DNA of 25,552 bases from contig DASRYI010000407.1 of assembly GCA_035687255.1 (NCBI GenBank), positions 1 through 25,552 on the forward strand. Reading direction: 5' to 3'. Made by a program: the position numbers and the translations under genes. The notes beneath the pieces were generated by a model. That model saw nothing but the letters and a program-made list of their open reading frames with translations. It made no database searches and was not told the DNA's origin. Below are positions 7,945 through 16,045 of the stretch, in pieces. The DNA comes from JAKEHA01 sp035687255 (GTDB lineage: Bacteria; Krumholzibacteriota; Krumholzibacteriia; WVZY01; JAKEHA01). The first letter of the stretch is position 1; each line of letters opens with the position of its first letter.

Positions 7945-8621
7945 GCCACCACCACCGCCAGCAGGCCTCCCACCGCCGCCATCCGTCCCAGCGTGCGGGT
8001 TGCAAACGCGTGCGCGATGGTTGCCACCGCAATCGCGGGCAGCGCCGCCAGCCACAGGGTCGCGCCGGCGGCCGCGGTTCCGGCGCGATCGACGATCACA
8101 TCGGCGAGCGCAAGCGAGCCCGGGAGCATGAGGGCGGCGAGCACGCCGCTGACAACAGCGATGTAGAGAGCAGAGCCCACCGTGTACACGACCAGATTGC
8201 GTGTTGCCACGTTCGCGTCCTGCGGGAGTCTGAATCGCTCCAACCATTTCTCACGCGCCGTCCCGGCGCGTGTATCCAGCCATTGCCCGGCTTCGCCGGC
8301 CGCCAGCCCGCAGAACACCGCGCCCGCAATCACCAGCGATTCGCGCGGATCACCGGTATGGTGCAGCGACAGGCATGCCGTGCCGGCGCCCACCACTCCC
8401 CCCAGCACGGTATTGGGACGCCGCGCTCCACGGGCCGCGCCGATCGAGAGCCACACCAGTTGCAGCGCCAGCCCACAGTGCAGCGCTGCGGCCACGTGCC
8501 CGAAGCACAGCCCCACGACGAGCGCGGAGAACACCGGCTCGCCGGCCAGGCTCTGCCACCCGGCGCGATCATCCAGGGCAAGCAGGCCGGCAATGATCGC
8601 GATGCCCACGAGATCGTGCAT
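7932..8621 (-). CDS. PTS mannose-class transporter subunit IIC (short, divergent)
   Basis: This 229-residue protein is rich in hydrophobic segments, and its place between IIB and IID marks it as IIC, which with IID forms the sugar channel. It is shorter than typical IIC proteins (about 260). The N-terminal region LLALDDRAGWQSLAGEPVFSALVVGL corresponds to the family start before the RPxVxG segment. The following GLALQLVWLSIGAARG has Gln where typical IIC proteins have Glu in GAxxELxxxG. Its ATG follows the IIB stop with no gap (TAAATG) and its end overlaps IID by 13 bp. It may be a transporter with changed specificity or a mainly regulatory permease. The family call rests on both context and sequence. 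Confidence 0.83.
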   Translation of the reverse strand: MHDLVGIAIIAGLLALDDRAGWQSLAGEPVFSALVVGLCFGHVAAALHCGLALQLVWLSIGAARGARRPNTVLGGVVGAGTACLSLHHTGDPRESLVIAGAVFCGLAAGEAGQWLDTRAGTAREKWLERFRLPQDANVATRNLVVYTVGSALYIAVVSGVLAALMLPGSLALADVIVDRAGTAAAGATLWLAALPAIAVATIAHAFATRTLGRMAAVGGLLAVVVAWLL

Positions 8622-9098
8622 TTACACCACGAGCGAGTTGATGATGCGCGCGGGATTGGCCGGAACATCCTGCGCGGAAAGCGTCACGCCGCGCTTGACC
8701 ATCTCTCGCAGCGCGGAGCGTTCATCGGCGGTGAGAAACACAAACGGGAGCAACTCGACGGATCCTTCGCGGAAGTGAATGCCTCCCACGTTGACCTCCC
8801 TGATGCCGAGCCCCGCGGACACCAGCGCCAGCGCGTCGCGCGCCGACTCCACCAGCACCAGCACACTCTCGGACTGGAACAGGTTGCCCTCGATCTGCCG
8901 CACGGTCTCGGCGATCCCGGCAAAGGAGACATTGACCTCGGGAGGCACGCACGACGAGTAGAACTTGCGCTCCCAGTCGCTGCCGGCGACACGGTCGTTG
9001 GCCACCAGGATGCGATCGGGCTTCACCACCGGCATCCATCCCAGTATCACCTGTCCATGAATGAGCCGGTCGTCGATACGCACAAGTTTGACGGGCAT
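8622..9098 (-). CDS. PTS mannose-class EIIB component
   Basis: EIIB takes phosphate from EIIA on a histidine and gives it to the incoming sugar. The 158-residue protein is of normal length and begins MPVKLVRIDDRLIHGQV, with the phosphorylated His at residue 14 in the family motif RxDDRLIHGQV. Further family features are VANDRVAGSDWERKF and the VNVGGIHFREG segment. Its start lies 2 bp after the IIA stop, and its stop directly touches the IIC start, showing a tightly coupled IIA-IIB-IIC-IID operon. Confidence 0.94.
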   Translation of the reverse strand: MPVKLVRIDDRLIHGQVILGWMPVVKPDRILVANDRVAGSDWERKFYSSCVPPEVNVSFAGIAETVRQIEGNLFQSESVLVLVESARDALALVSAGLGIREVNVGGIHFREGSVELLPFVFLTADERSALREMVKRGVTLSAQDVPANPARIINSLVV

Positions 9099-9100
9099 GG

Positions 9101-9519
9101 TCAGAGCTGGTCGGTGTCGACAGACTGAATACTGTCGCGCCCCCGCGCCGCCAGTTCAGCGGGGAGACGGGCGAAGCTGAACTCGTTGCGCTTGTTCAGA
9201 AACGCCAGCAGCATGGGGAGATTGACTCCCGAGACGATGCTCACGTTGCGGTGGTTGCGCTCGACGGCGAGGGTGGCGTGTCCGCAGCTTCCGAAGAGAA
9301 AATCGACAAGCAGAATGAAGGCATCCTCGGAGCCCGCGTGCTCCATGATGCCTTCGATTTCCTGGGCCAGTATCTGGGGGGTCTTGTCCTCGTTTGACAA
9401 CGAATAAACGCCGCTGAAGTCTCCGAGGATCTTGTGCGCGGTGGCCACCAACTCGGCCCCCAACCTCCCGTGTGTGACGACGATGGCCGATATCATCCTG
9501 ATGCCCACCGTGGATTGGG

Positions 9520-9523
<4 letters not shown>
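9101..9523 (-). CDS. PTS mannose-class EIIA component
   Basis: This is a cytoplasmic EIIA of the mannose class, which accepts phosphate from HPr. The active His is in AIVVTHGRLGAEL (His18 from the first ATG), and VDFLFGSCGHATLA with SGVNLPMLLAFL matches the rest of the domain. Two starts are possible. ATG 9523 overlaps the hprK stop in a 4-bp ATGA. ATG 9496 (Met10) puts the active His at residue 9, close to the usual His10 of the family, and has GGTGG 8 nt upstream. I list the longer form; the shorter is about as likely. It could work in sugar uptake with the IIB/IIC/IID that follow, or also as a regulator. Confidence 0.93.
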
Positions 9524-10503
<980 letters not shown>

Positions 10504-10516
10504 GGGCGCAGAACCG

Positions 10517-10852
10517 TCACTCGCTTTCCGCCACGCCCGAGACTTCTCCCAGGCCGGTCGCGCGTTTGCGACCCTGCAGGCGGCCGCGATGGCGCTTGAG
10601 CTGCTCTTCCAGTTTTTCGACCGCGCGGTCGACCGAGAGGTACATGTCTTCGGATTCCTGCACTGAGACGAAGTCCTTGCCGTTCACGTGCAGCGTAATT
10701 TCCACGCGCTGGCGATATTTTTCCAGTGAAAAGATGAGGTGTACGTTGACGATGTGATCGAAATATTTCTTCAGGTGCTGGACCTTGCCCTCCGCGTAGT
10801 CCTTCAGGGAGGGAGCCAGATCATAATGTCTTGCGGTCGTGGTGATATTCAT
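10517..10852 (-). CDS. hpf: Ribosome hibernation promoting factor (short HPF/YfiA type)
   Basis: This 111-residue protein of the HPF/YfiA (RaiA) family binds the 30S subunit in stationary phase and helps put ribosomes into an inactive state. It has the family start MNITTTARHYDLAPSLKDYAEGKVQHLKKYFDHI, the VEITLHVNGKDFVSVQESEDMYLSVDRAVEKLEEQLKR core, and a basic tail. It lacks the long C-terminal dimerisation domain. The open frame reaches 25 codons further upstream, but ATG 10852 has AAAGGGG at good spacing and matches the family start. The rpoN-hpf order is widespread in Gram-negative bacteria. A separate promoter lies in the 156-bp gap before it. Confidence 0.95.
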   Translation of the reverse strand: MNITTTARHYDLAPSLKDYAEGKVQHLKKYFDHIVNVHLIFSLEKYRQRVEITLHVNGKDFVSVQESEDMYLSVDRAVEKLEEQLKRHRGRLQGRKRATGLGEVSGVAESE

Positions 10853-10963
10853 GACGACCCCTTTCTCATTGTATATATGAGCGATTTTGGGCGCGGGGAG
10901 GAGTTGCGCCGGGAAAAGTGCTGGCAAAAGAGGCGGTGTGAATCATTCTCGCACCTGCTCTAA

Positions 10964-10992
10964 ATTATAACCCCTTCACCGGCACGGCAAGT
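10964..10992 (-). promoter_or_regulatory. Putative housekeeping promoter for hpf-hprK-PTS genes
   Basis: On the minus strand a perfect TATAAT (10969 to 10964) lies in the rpoN-hpf gap. The -35 is weak: ACTTGC with a 17-bp spacer, or TTGCCG with 15 bp. A start near 10957 would give a leader of about 105 nt before hpf. This would allow hpf and the PTS genes to be expressed apart from rpoN. No canonical -24/-12 element is seen in this gap. Confidence 0.6.
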
Positions 10993-11008
10993 AGAGGGTG
11001 CTCCGGCC

Positions 11009-12493
11009 TCAATACGTCTTTCGCATCCGGGCCGGCAGTATATTCAGCTGTTCGCGGTACTTGGCCACCGTGCGCCGAGCAATATTGAGTCCATCTTTTT
11101 TGAGCATATCGGCGATTTTCTGGTCCGAAAGCGGGGTCCGGGCGGCTTCGCCCTCGATAATCCGCCGGATCTTGTCCTTGGCGCTCTTGGCCGAGACTTC
11201 CCCGCCGTCCTGGGTGCCCAGGCTGGACGAGAAGAAGAACTTCAGCTCGAACACGCCACGCGGGGTCTGCACATATTTGTTGGTGGTTACCCGGCTCACG
11301 GTGGATTCGTGCATGTTGATCTCGCTGGCCACCTGCTGCAGCGTCAGTGGCTTCAGGAACGCGGTCCCCTTGTCGAAGAACTCGCGCTGCTTGCGCACGA
11401 TGCATTCCATGACCTTCACCATGGTGCGGCGGCGCTGCTCGATGGTCTGAATCAGCCATTTGGCGCTCTTCAGGCGCGCATTGATGAAATCGCGGGCCTC
11501 GCTGTCGCCGTCGCGGACCTCACGCATCAGTTCGTCGTGATAGTGCTGGCTCACGCGCAGGCGCGGAATGTTGCGGTCGTTCAGATAGACGACGTACTTG
11601 CCGTCGACGTTCTCCACCACCAGGTCGGGGATCACGTACTTGGGATCCTCCGCCACGACTTCGAGACCGGGCTTGGGATCCAGCGTGCTGATGAGCTTGC
11701 ACTGGTCCTGCACGTCCTGGATGGTGAGACGCAGCTTGCGCGCGATCTCCACATACTTCTTCTGTTTGAACTCGTCAAAATGGTCGCGCACGATGAGCGC
11801 CGCGGGTGATTCGTCGAGCCCGCGGAAACGCAGCTGCAGCAGCAGGCACTCCTGCAGGTTGCGCGCGCCCACGCCGGGCGGATCGAAGGACTGGATCAAC
11901 TCGAGCACCCGGTCAACCTGTTCGATGGGTACGTTGAAGGTGCCCGCCACCTCGTCCAGATCGCAGGTAAGATAGCCGCTCTCGTCCAGGGAACCGATCA
12001 GATAGTCGCCGATCGCCAGCATGACGGCGTCGTCCGTGGCGATGCGCAGCTGGCCCATGAGCTGGTCGGTGAAGGTCTGCTTCGCGACCGGCACCTTTTC
12101 GAAGAACTCTTCCTTGTGCTCTTCTTCCTGGGTCGAATTGCCCAGGTCGAAGCCCTCGTTGAAGTACTCGTCCCAGTCGACGGTCTCGGCACCCGCTTCG
12201 CCGCCTTCCGGCTTGGCCTCCTCATCCGGCGTCTCGGCGGGCGTCTCGGTGGGTGTGGCTTCGGTCGCCGGGCCGTCCACTTCGGCGGCGGTTTCGCCCG
12301 ATTCTTCGGCGTCTTCCACCGTCTCTTCGAAGTCTTCGACCTCTTCGAGCAGCGGATTCTCCATGATCTCCTGCTTGAGCATCTGCTGAAGCTCGATGGC
12401 GGGCATCTGGAGCAGCTTCAGCGCCTGCTGAAGCTTGGGCGTCATGACCAGCTGCTGGCGCTGCCGAAGGTGGAGTCCGATTTTCATGTCCAT
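11009..12493 (-). CDS. rpoN: RNA polymerase sigma-54 factor
   Basis: Sigma-54 directs RNA polymerase to -24/-12 promoters and needs an AAA+ activator to open them. The 494-residue protein has region I (about 1-50), Gln/Leu-rich with QLVMTPKLQQALKLLQM and IMENPLLEE, which the activators contact. A strongly acidic region II follows (about 52-125), then the core-binding domain, the helix-turn-helix segment near MHESTVSRVTTNKYVQTPRG, and the RpoN box ARRTVAKYRE (472-481). It is full length with no frameshift. ATG 12493 has GGAG about 12 nt upstream; Met3 is another possible start. It lies 57 bp after lptB, as in the widespread lptB-rpoN-hpf order. No sigma-54 activator gene is present in the window. 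Confidence 0.98.
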   Translation of the reverse strand: MDMKIGLHLRQRQQLVMTPKLQQALKLLQMPAIELQQMLKQEIMENPLLEEVEDFEETVEDAEESGETAAEVDGPATEATPTETPAETPDEEAKPEGGEAGAETVDWDEYFNEGFDLGNSTQEEEHKEEFFEKVPVAKQTFTDQLMGQLRIATDDAVMLAIGDYLIGSLDESGYLTCDLDEVAGTFNVPIEQVDRVLELIQSFDPPGVGARNLQECLLLQLRFRGLDESPAALIVRDHFDEFKQKKYVEIARKLRLTIQDVQDQCKLISTLDPKPGLEVVAEDPKYVIPDLVVENVDGKYVVYLNDRNIPRLRVSQHYHDELMREVRDGDSEARDFINARLKSAKWLIQTIEQRRRTMVKVMECIVRKQREFFDKGTAFLKPLTLQQVASEINMHESTVSRVTTNKYVQTPRGVFELKFFFSSSLGTQDGGEVSAKSAKDKIRRIIEGEAARTPLSDQKIADMLKKDGLNIARRTVAKYREQLNILPARMRKTY

Positions 12494-12518
12494 AAGCGAA
12501 AGGCTCCGTTGATTGAGA

Positions 12519-12538
12519 GCGCAGGCGTCAGCCTGCGC
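12519..12538 (-). repeat. Intercistronic hairpin between lptB and rpoN
   Basis: A perfect 8-bp inverted repeat, GCGCAGGC (12519-12526) and GCCTGCGC (12531-12538), with a 4-nt GTCA loop fills the 57-bp gap between lptB and rpoN. No T-run follows, so full termination is unlikely. It may limit read-through or protect the upstream mRNA. Its core resembles the ptsH-ptsI hairpin. Confidence 0.55.
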
Positions 12539-12550
12539 AGAAACACAAAT

Positions 12551-13333
12551 CTACAAGCGAAATGAATTCCCCAGATAGATCTCACGGACCTCGGCGTCGG
12601 AGGCCAGCTCGTCCGCGGTGCCGGAGCGCTTGATCGCGCCCTCGTACATGATGTACGCGCGGTCCGTAATGCTCAGCGTGTCGCGCACGTTGTGATCCGT
12701 GATCAGAATCCCCAACCCCTGTTCCTTCAGTTTGCCGACGATCATCTGCAGGTCCTGAACCGCCAGCGGATCGATGCCGGCAAACGGCTCGTCGAGCAGC
12801 ATGAACTTTGGATTCGCCACCAGCGCGCGCGTGATTTCCACGCGGCGCCGTTCGCCGCCCGAGAGCTGATATCCCATGCTCTTGCGTATGTGGCCGATGT
12901 CGAGCTGGCCCAGCAACCGGTCCAGCACCACCTTGCGCTCCGAACGCGCGTACGGCATGGTCTCGATCACCGCCATCAAATTGTCCTCCACGCTCAACCC
13001 GCGGAAGATCGACGGCTCCTGCGGGAGATACCCGATGCCCAGGCGCGCGCGCTTGTACATCGGCATGCGCGTGATGTCGGCCGCATCCAGCCGGATGGTG
13101 CCGGCGTTGGCCCGCACCATGCCCACGATCATGTAGAATGTGGTGGTCTTGCCGGCGCCGTTGGGGCCCAGCAGGCCCACCACTTCGCCGCCGTTGACCT
13201 CGATGCTCACATTGTTCACGACCCGGCGCCGTCCGTAGAGCTTCTGCAGCCCGTCGGCACTGAGCCGGGAACCCGATGTCGCGGCAACCGGTTCCATCTC
13301 ACTCAACTTATTGGAGACCGTCGAACTTTCCAT
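12551..13333 (-). CDS. lptB: LPS export ABC transporter ATP-binding protein
   Basis: LptB is the cytoplasmic ATPase that drives LPS extraction from the inner membrane with LptF and LptG. The 260-residue frame has Walker A GPNGAGKTT (56-64), the Q-loop at YLPQEPSIFRGLSVEDNL, which is highly typical of LptB, signature LSGGERRRVEITRAL (157-171), Walker B FMLLDEPFAGIDP (177-189) and the switch His214 in ITDHNV. The start is uncertain. ATG 13333 overlaps lptC by 26 bp and adds about 12 residues; ATG 13297 starts 10 bp after the lptC stop and gives 248 residues, closer to the family. It stands between lptC and rpoN, with no lptA between lptC and lptB. Confidence 0.95.
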   Translation of the reverse strand: MESSTVSNKLSEMEPVAATSGSRLSADGLQKLYGRRRVVNNVSIEVNGGEVVGLLGPNGAGKTTTFYMIVGMVRANAGTIRLDAADITRMPMYKRARLGIGYLPQEPSIFRGLSVEDNLMAVIETMPYARSERKVVLDRLLGQLDIGHIRKSMGYQLSGGERRRVEITRALVANPKFMLLDEPFAGIDPLAVQDLQMIVGKLKEQGLGILITDHNVRDTLSITDRAYIMYEGAIKRSGTADELASDAEVREIYLGNSFRL

Positions 13334-13862
13334 CCTCTTCCACGATTCGCGCGCGCATGTTGCGCTTAATGTCGACCGAATCCAGGGTATGGTCGCATTC
13401 CATCCCGATTCCCGTGATGACGTCGCGCCCGCGCGTGAGCTTCACGTGACTGTCGCTCACGATCTTGTCCGTCTCGTTGAGATAGCGCAGGGTGTCCGTC
13501 TCCAGCACCTCACCCTTGGTCGAGGTGGCCACCACGTCTCCGTACGCAAGCATGTCGTGCGTGAGCAGCGAATACTCGCCGTTCTTGGCCGTGAGCGTGG
13601 TCTGCAGATTTCCCATATCGTCAAAAAACTCGATGGTCGGACTGTCCAGCATGAACACGTTGCGCGCGTTGTAGCGCAGGGCCCGCGGCGCCGCCAGTTT
13701 CCACTGCACGCGGCCGCTGTCGGTTTCCTGCGTGACGAACTGGGTGATGGTTTCGTCCGGCGACTGCGTCCCCGGCTTCGGTGCGCTTGCCGGATTCTTC
13801 TTCGCGCACCCCACCCCCACCACCGCCATCAGCACCACAAACACGCTAACCCTCCACCGCAT
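13308..13862 (-). CDS. lptC: LptC-family LPS export protein, probable lipoprotein
   Basis: LptC is the periplasmic, inner-membrane-anchored link that passes LPS from LptBFG to LptA. This 184-residue protein has a hydrophobic N-terminus ending VVGVGCAKK, with Cys19 as a possible lipidation site, though Gly at -3 is not typical of a lipobox. The rest has the repeated beta-strand pattern of the LptC/OstA fold: GRVQWKLAAPRALRYNARNVFMLDSPTIEFFDDMGN, LTAKNGEYSLLTHDMLAYGDVV and TDTLRYLNETDKIVSDSHVKL. It starts inside the end of the acyltransferase gene (17-bp overlap) with GGAGG just upstream, and overlaps lptB. An OstA/LptA-like role cannot be excluded, but the order lptC-lptB favours LptC. Confidence 0.85.
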   Translation of the reverse strand: MRWRVSVFVVLMAVVGVGCAKKNPASAPKPGTQSPDETITQFVTQETDSGRVQWKLAAPRALRYNARNVFMLDSPTIEFFDDMGNLQTTLTAKNGEYSLLTHDMLAYGDVVATSTKGEVLETDTLRYLNETDKIVSDSHVKLTRGRDVITGIGMECDHTLDSVDIKRNMRARIVEEDGKFDGLQ

Positions 13863-14775
13863 ACGCCTCCACCCGCTCTCCCGGCTCCGGTTCGCGCCAG
13901 CGCCGGTGAAACCACACCCACTGCGCCGGATCCAGCCGGATCAACTCTTCCACCGCCTGCGACGCCTCGGCGGTAATGCGTTTCACGTCCGCGTCACGGT
14001 CGCCGCCGGGCACCACGGCGAGCTCGGGCATCACCCGCACGACGTGGCGCCCGTCGTGTTCGAGAAAGATTCCCATCGGAACAATGGCCGCGCCCGTTGC
14101 CATCGCCAGCTTGGCCACCGCCGTCGGTGTGTGCGCGGGGCGTCCGAAGAACGGCACCCAGGCCCCCGCCACGCGCGTGTGCTGATCGATCAGCACCCCC
14201 AGAAGTTCTCCGCGCGCCAGCAGATCGAACATCGGCCGCGGATTGTCGTCGCGATCGAGCGATGTCACGCCGAGTCCGCGACGCAGGCTGAGGAGGCGCT
14301 GGTCGAGCCTCGTCACCCTCATCCGCCGCCCCACCACCGTCACCCCGTACCCGATGGCCGCAAAGTATGCGGGCAGCAACTCCCAGCATCCGATGTGGCC
14401 GGTGATCACGATGACTCCCTTGCCCCGCCGGTACGGGCCCAGGAAGTGGTCCATCCCTTCCACCCGGCTCACCCGCGACACGATCACGTCGCGCGATGCG
14501 CCCTCCAGCCGTAGAAACTCGTGCGCGTTGCGGCCGAGCTGCCTGAACATCGCATCCGCCAGCGCGCGGCGCACGGGCAAAGGCGCATCCGGAAACGCGA
14601 GGCCCAGATTTTCCACCGCCTGGCGATGGTCCCGGGTGGCGATCCGGCCCGCCGTCCGTCCCAGCCGGGCGAACAGCGCCCGCCCCGTTCGCTGCGGAAG
14701 AACCCTGGCGAGAGCGCTCAGGCCTCCGATCAGCGCAACTTCACCGGCGCGCTTGATCCGTTTGCGCGCCCGCAT
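13846..14775 (-). CDS. Lipid A biosynthesis (LpxL/HtrB-type) acyltransferase
   Basis: Enzymes of this family add secondary acyl chains to lipid A precursors at the inner membrane. The 309-residue protein is of normal length. It has a basic, hydrophobic N-terminus (KRAGEVALIGGLSALARVLP), the catalytic HX4E motif in TGHIGCWELLP (His127, Glu132), GELLGVLIDQHTRVAGAWVPFFGRPAHTPTA, and the C-terminal QWVWFHRRWREPE typical of LpxL-like proteins. Which acyl chain and position it uses is unknown. ATG 14775 has GAGGTG about 8 nt upstream. It is the first gene after the sigma-54-type promoter, and its end overlaps lptC by 17 bp. Confidence 0.92.
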   Translation of the reverse strand: MRARKRIKRAGEVALIGGLSALARVLPQRTGRALFARLGRTAGRIATRDHRQAVENLGLAFPDAPLPVRRALADAMFRQLGRNAHEFLRLEGASRDVIVSRVSRVEGMDHFLGPYRRGKGVIVITGHIGCWELLPAYFAAIGYGVTVVGRRMRVTRLDQRLLSLRRGLGVTSLDRDDNPRPMFDLLARGELLGVLIDQHTRVAGAWVPFFGRPAHTPTAVAKLAMATGAAIVPMGIFLEHDGRHVVRVMPELAVVPGGDRDADVKRITAEASQAVEELIRLDPAQWVWFHRRWREPEPGERVEAYAVEG

Positions 14776-14848
14776 GGGCCGCCACCTCGTGAATGTGCCA
14801 GAAAATCATCCGCTCGACCGGGCCCGTGAAACGGCCAAAATCGTTCAC

Positions 14849-14859
14849 ACTACGGTAGT
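14849..14859. promoter_or_regulatory. Operator-like dyad at the lpxL operon start region
   Basis: ACTAC-G-GTAGT is a perfect 5-bp dyad around one central base. It overlaps the -10 region of the TTGACA promoter and lies 15-25 bp beyond the predicted sigma-54 start. A bound protein could block transcription. It is short, so chance is possible. Confidence 0.3.
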
Positions 14860-14884
14860 TAGCACATCCAATAGGGGCTGTCAA
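14856..14884 (-). promoter_or_regulatory. Putative sigma-70-type promoter overlapping the sigma-54 element
   Basis: TTGACA (14884 to 14879) is a perfect -35. With a 17-bp spacer the -10 would be TAACTA, preceded by TG (TGC-TAACTA), which is a weak extended -10. If used, transcription would start near 14850 and run into lpxL. The -35 overlaps the -12 of the sigma-54 element by one base, so the two polymerases could not bind together. Confidence 0.45.
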
Positions 14885-14899
14885 GCAATGACTGTGCCA
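14884..14899 (-). promoter_or_regulatory. Sigma-54 (-24/-12) promoter upstream of lpxL-lptC-lptB-rpoN
   Basis: The minus strand reads TGGCAC (14899-14894), 5 bp AGTCA, then TTGCT (14888-14884). This is a full match to the sigma-54 consensus TGGCAC-N5-TTGCW, with GG and GC at the required spacing. It points toward lpxL and lies about 110 bp before its ATG, in the only sizeable gap (231 bp) of the region. The predicted start is near 14873. An activator site should lie upstream, in 14900-15006 or within kdsD, but no clear dyad is seen there. Confidence 0.7.
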
Positions 14900-15006
14900 A
14901 ACGAGGCATTATGAGGAAGAACATGGTGTTACCGGGACGGGAAGACCGAAGACGGCGAGGGAACGCGGCGGGCGCCGGAACCCGTTGCCCGGTCGAGGGA
15001 GCCGGC

Positions 15007-16011
15007 CTATTCGCTACGCAGACCGGCGCGCAGGATGTCGTGCAGGTGGAGCAGACCGACCGGGCGGCCGGCGGAATCGACGATGAAGTACATGAGCAGC
15101 GGCCCCGGGAGGTTCAATTCCATCTTCTCGAGCGCCTCGGCCGCCAGCATCTCCGCATCGATGGTCTTGGGGTCCCGCGTCATGACGTCTCCCACCGGGA
15201 CATCCAGCGCATCTTCGCGGCGCGTGATGATGCGTTTGAGGTCGCCGTCGGTCACGATGCCGGTGAGTCTTCCCTTCGCATCGACCACACCCGCACAGCC
15301 GATGCTCTTCTCCATGGTTTCGAACAGCGCTTCGCGCAGCGTCTGCGTTTCCGTCACCACCGGAAGCGCCTTGCCGGTGCGCATGACTTCCTTCACACGC
15401 ACCGTCAGTCGCCGGCCCAGCATGCCGCCGGGGTGCGTGAGCGCGAACTGTTCCGCCGTAAAGCCGCGGCGTTCCATGAGCGCGCTGGCCAGCACGTGGC
15501 CGAGGACCAGCGATACCGTGGCGCTGGTGGTGGGAGCGAGTCCCAGGCATCCCGCCTCGCGCGATCCGTCGAACTCCAGCACCACGTCGGCGTGCTGCGC
15601 CAGATAGGAACTGCGTGACGCGGTGACGGCGATCAGCGAGACACCGATCTGCTTGAGCGCGGGCAGCAGGTCGCGCAGTTCGTCGCCCATTCCGCTTTTC
15701 GAGATGACGATCACCACGTCATCGGCGCGCACCACCCCGAGGTCGCCGTGCGCCGCCTCGAAGGCGTGCACGTAGAAACTCGGCGTCCCCGTCGATGTCA
15801 GCGTGCTGGCGATCTTGTTGGCGATCTGTCCCGACTTCCCCACACCCGACACGATCACCCGTCCGCGACAGTCGCGGATCAAATCCACCGCCGTGCCCAG
15901 TTCGGGGCCGAGCCGCTCGCGCAGCTTCGTCAGTCCCTCGATTTCTTCGTCGATGAGGCGCCGCGCGCCGTCGAGCAGGGCGTCGGTGTCCTGTTGCCGG
16001 GGGGTTTTCAT
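15007..16011 (-). CDS. kdsD: Arabinose-5-phosphate isomerase (KdsD/KpsF family)
   Basis: KdsD converts ribulose 5-phosphate to arabinose 5-phosphate, the first step to Kdo. From ATG 16011 it has 334 residues: a SIS domain (about 35-180) with VSGVGKSGQIANKIASTLTSTG (54-75), VISKSGMGDEL (102-112) and CLGLAPTTSATVSLVLGHVLA (155-175), followed by HPGGMLGRRL and two CBS domains (about 205-330) with MRTGKALPVV and GIVTDGDLKR. The SIS loop SKSGMGDE differs slightly from the usual SxSGxTxE. The upstream part of the frame to 16110 overlaps kdsA and has no homology, so 16011 is preferred even though no Shine-Dalgarno is visible there. It lies 34 bp after kdsA. The 231-bp gap before lpxL has no clear intrinsic terminator. 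Confidence 0.93.
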   Translation of the reverse strand: MKTPRQQDTDALLDGARRLIDEEIEGLTKLRERLGPELGTAVDLIRDCRGRVIVSGVGKSGQIANKIASTLTSTGTPSFYVHAFEAAHGDLGVVRADDVVIVISKSGMGDELRDLLPALKQIGVSLIAVTASRSSYLAQHADVVLEFDGSREAGCLGLAPTTSATVSLVLGHVLASALMERRGFTAEQFALTHPGGMLGRRLTVRVKEVMRTGKALPVVTETQTLREALFETMEKSIGCAGVVDAKGRLTGIVTDGDLKRIITRREDALDVPVGDVMTRDPKTIDAEMLAAEALEKMELNLPGPLLMYFIVDSAGRPVGLLHLHDILRAGLRSE

Positions 16012-16045
16012 GCGGGAGAGAGTAACACGTTGCGCCGGCGCGGGG

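Noticed and set aside
7945..8247. N-terminal extension of the IID frame up to 8247
   Set aside because: It is an out-of-frame reading of IIC with Arg/Gly-rich nonsense sequence; homology starts at the ATG at 7944.
14900..15006. Terminator for kdsD or enhancer-type activator site in the gap before the sigma-54 promoter
   Set aside because: Some GC-rich pairing is possible near 14985, but there is no T-run and no convincing longer dyad.
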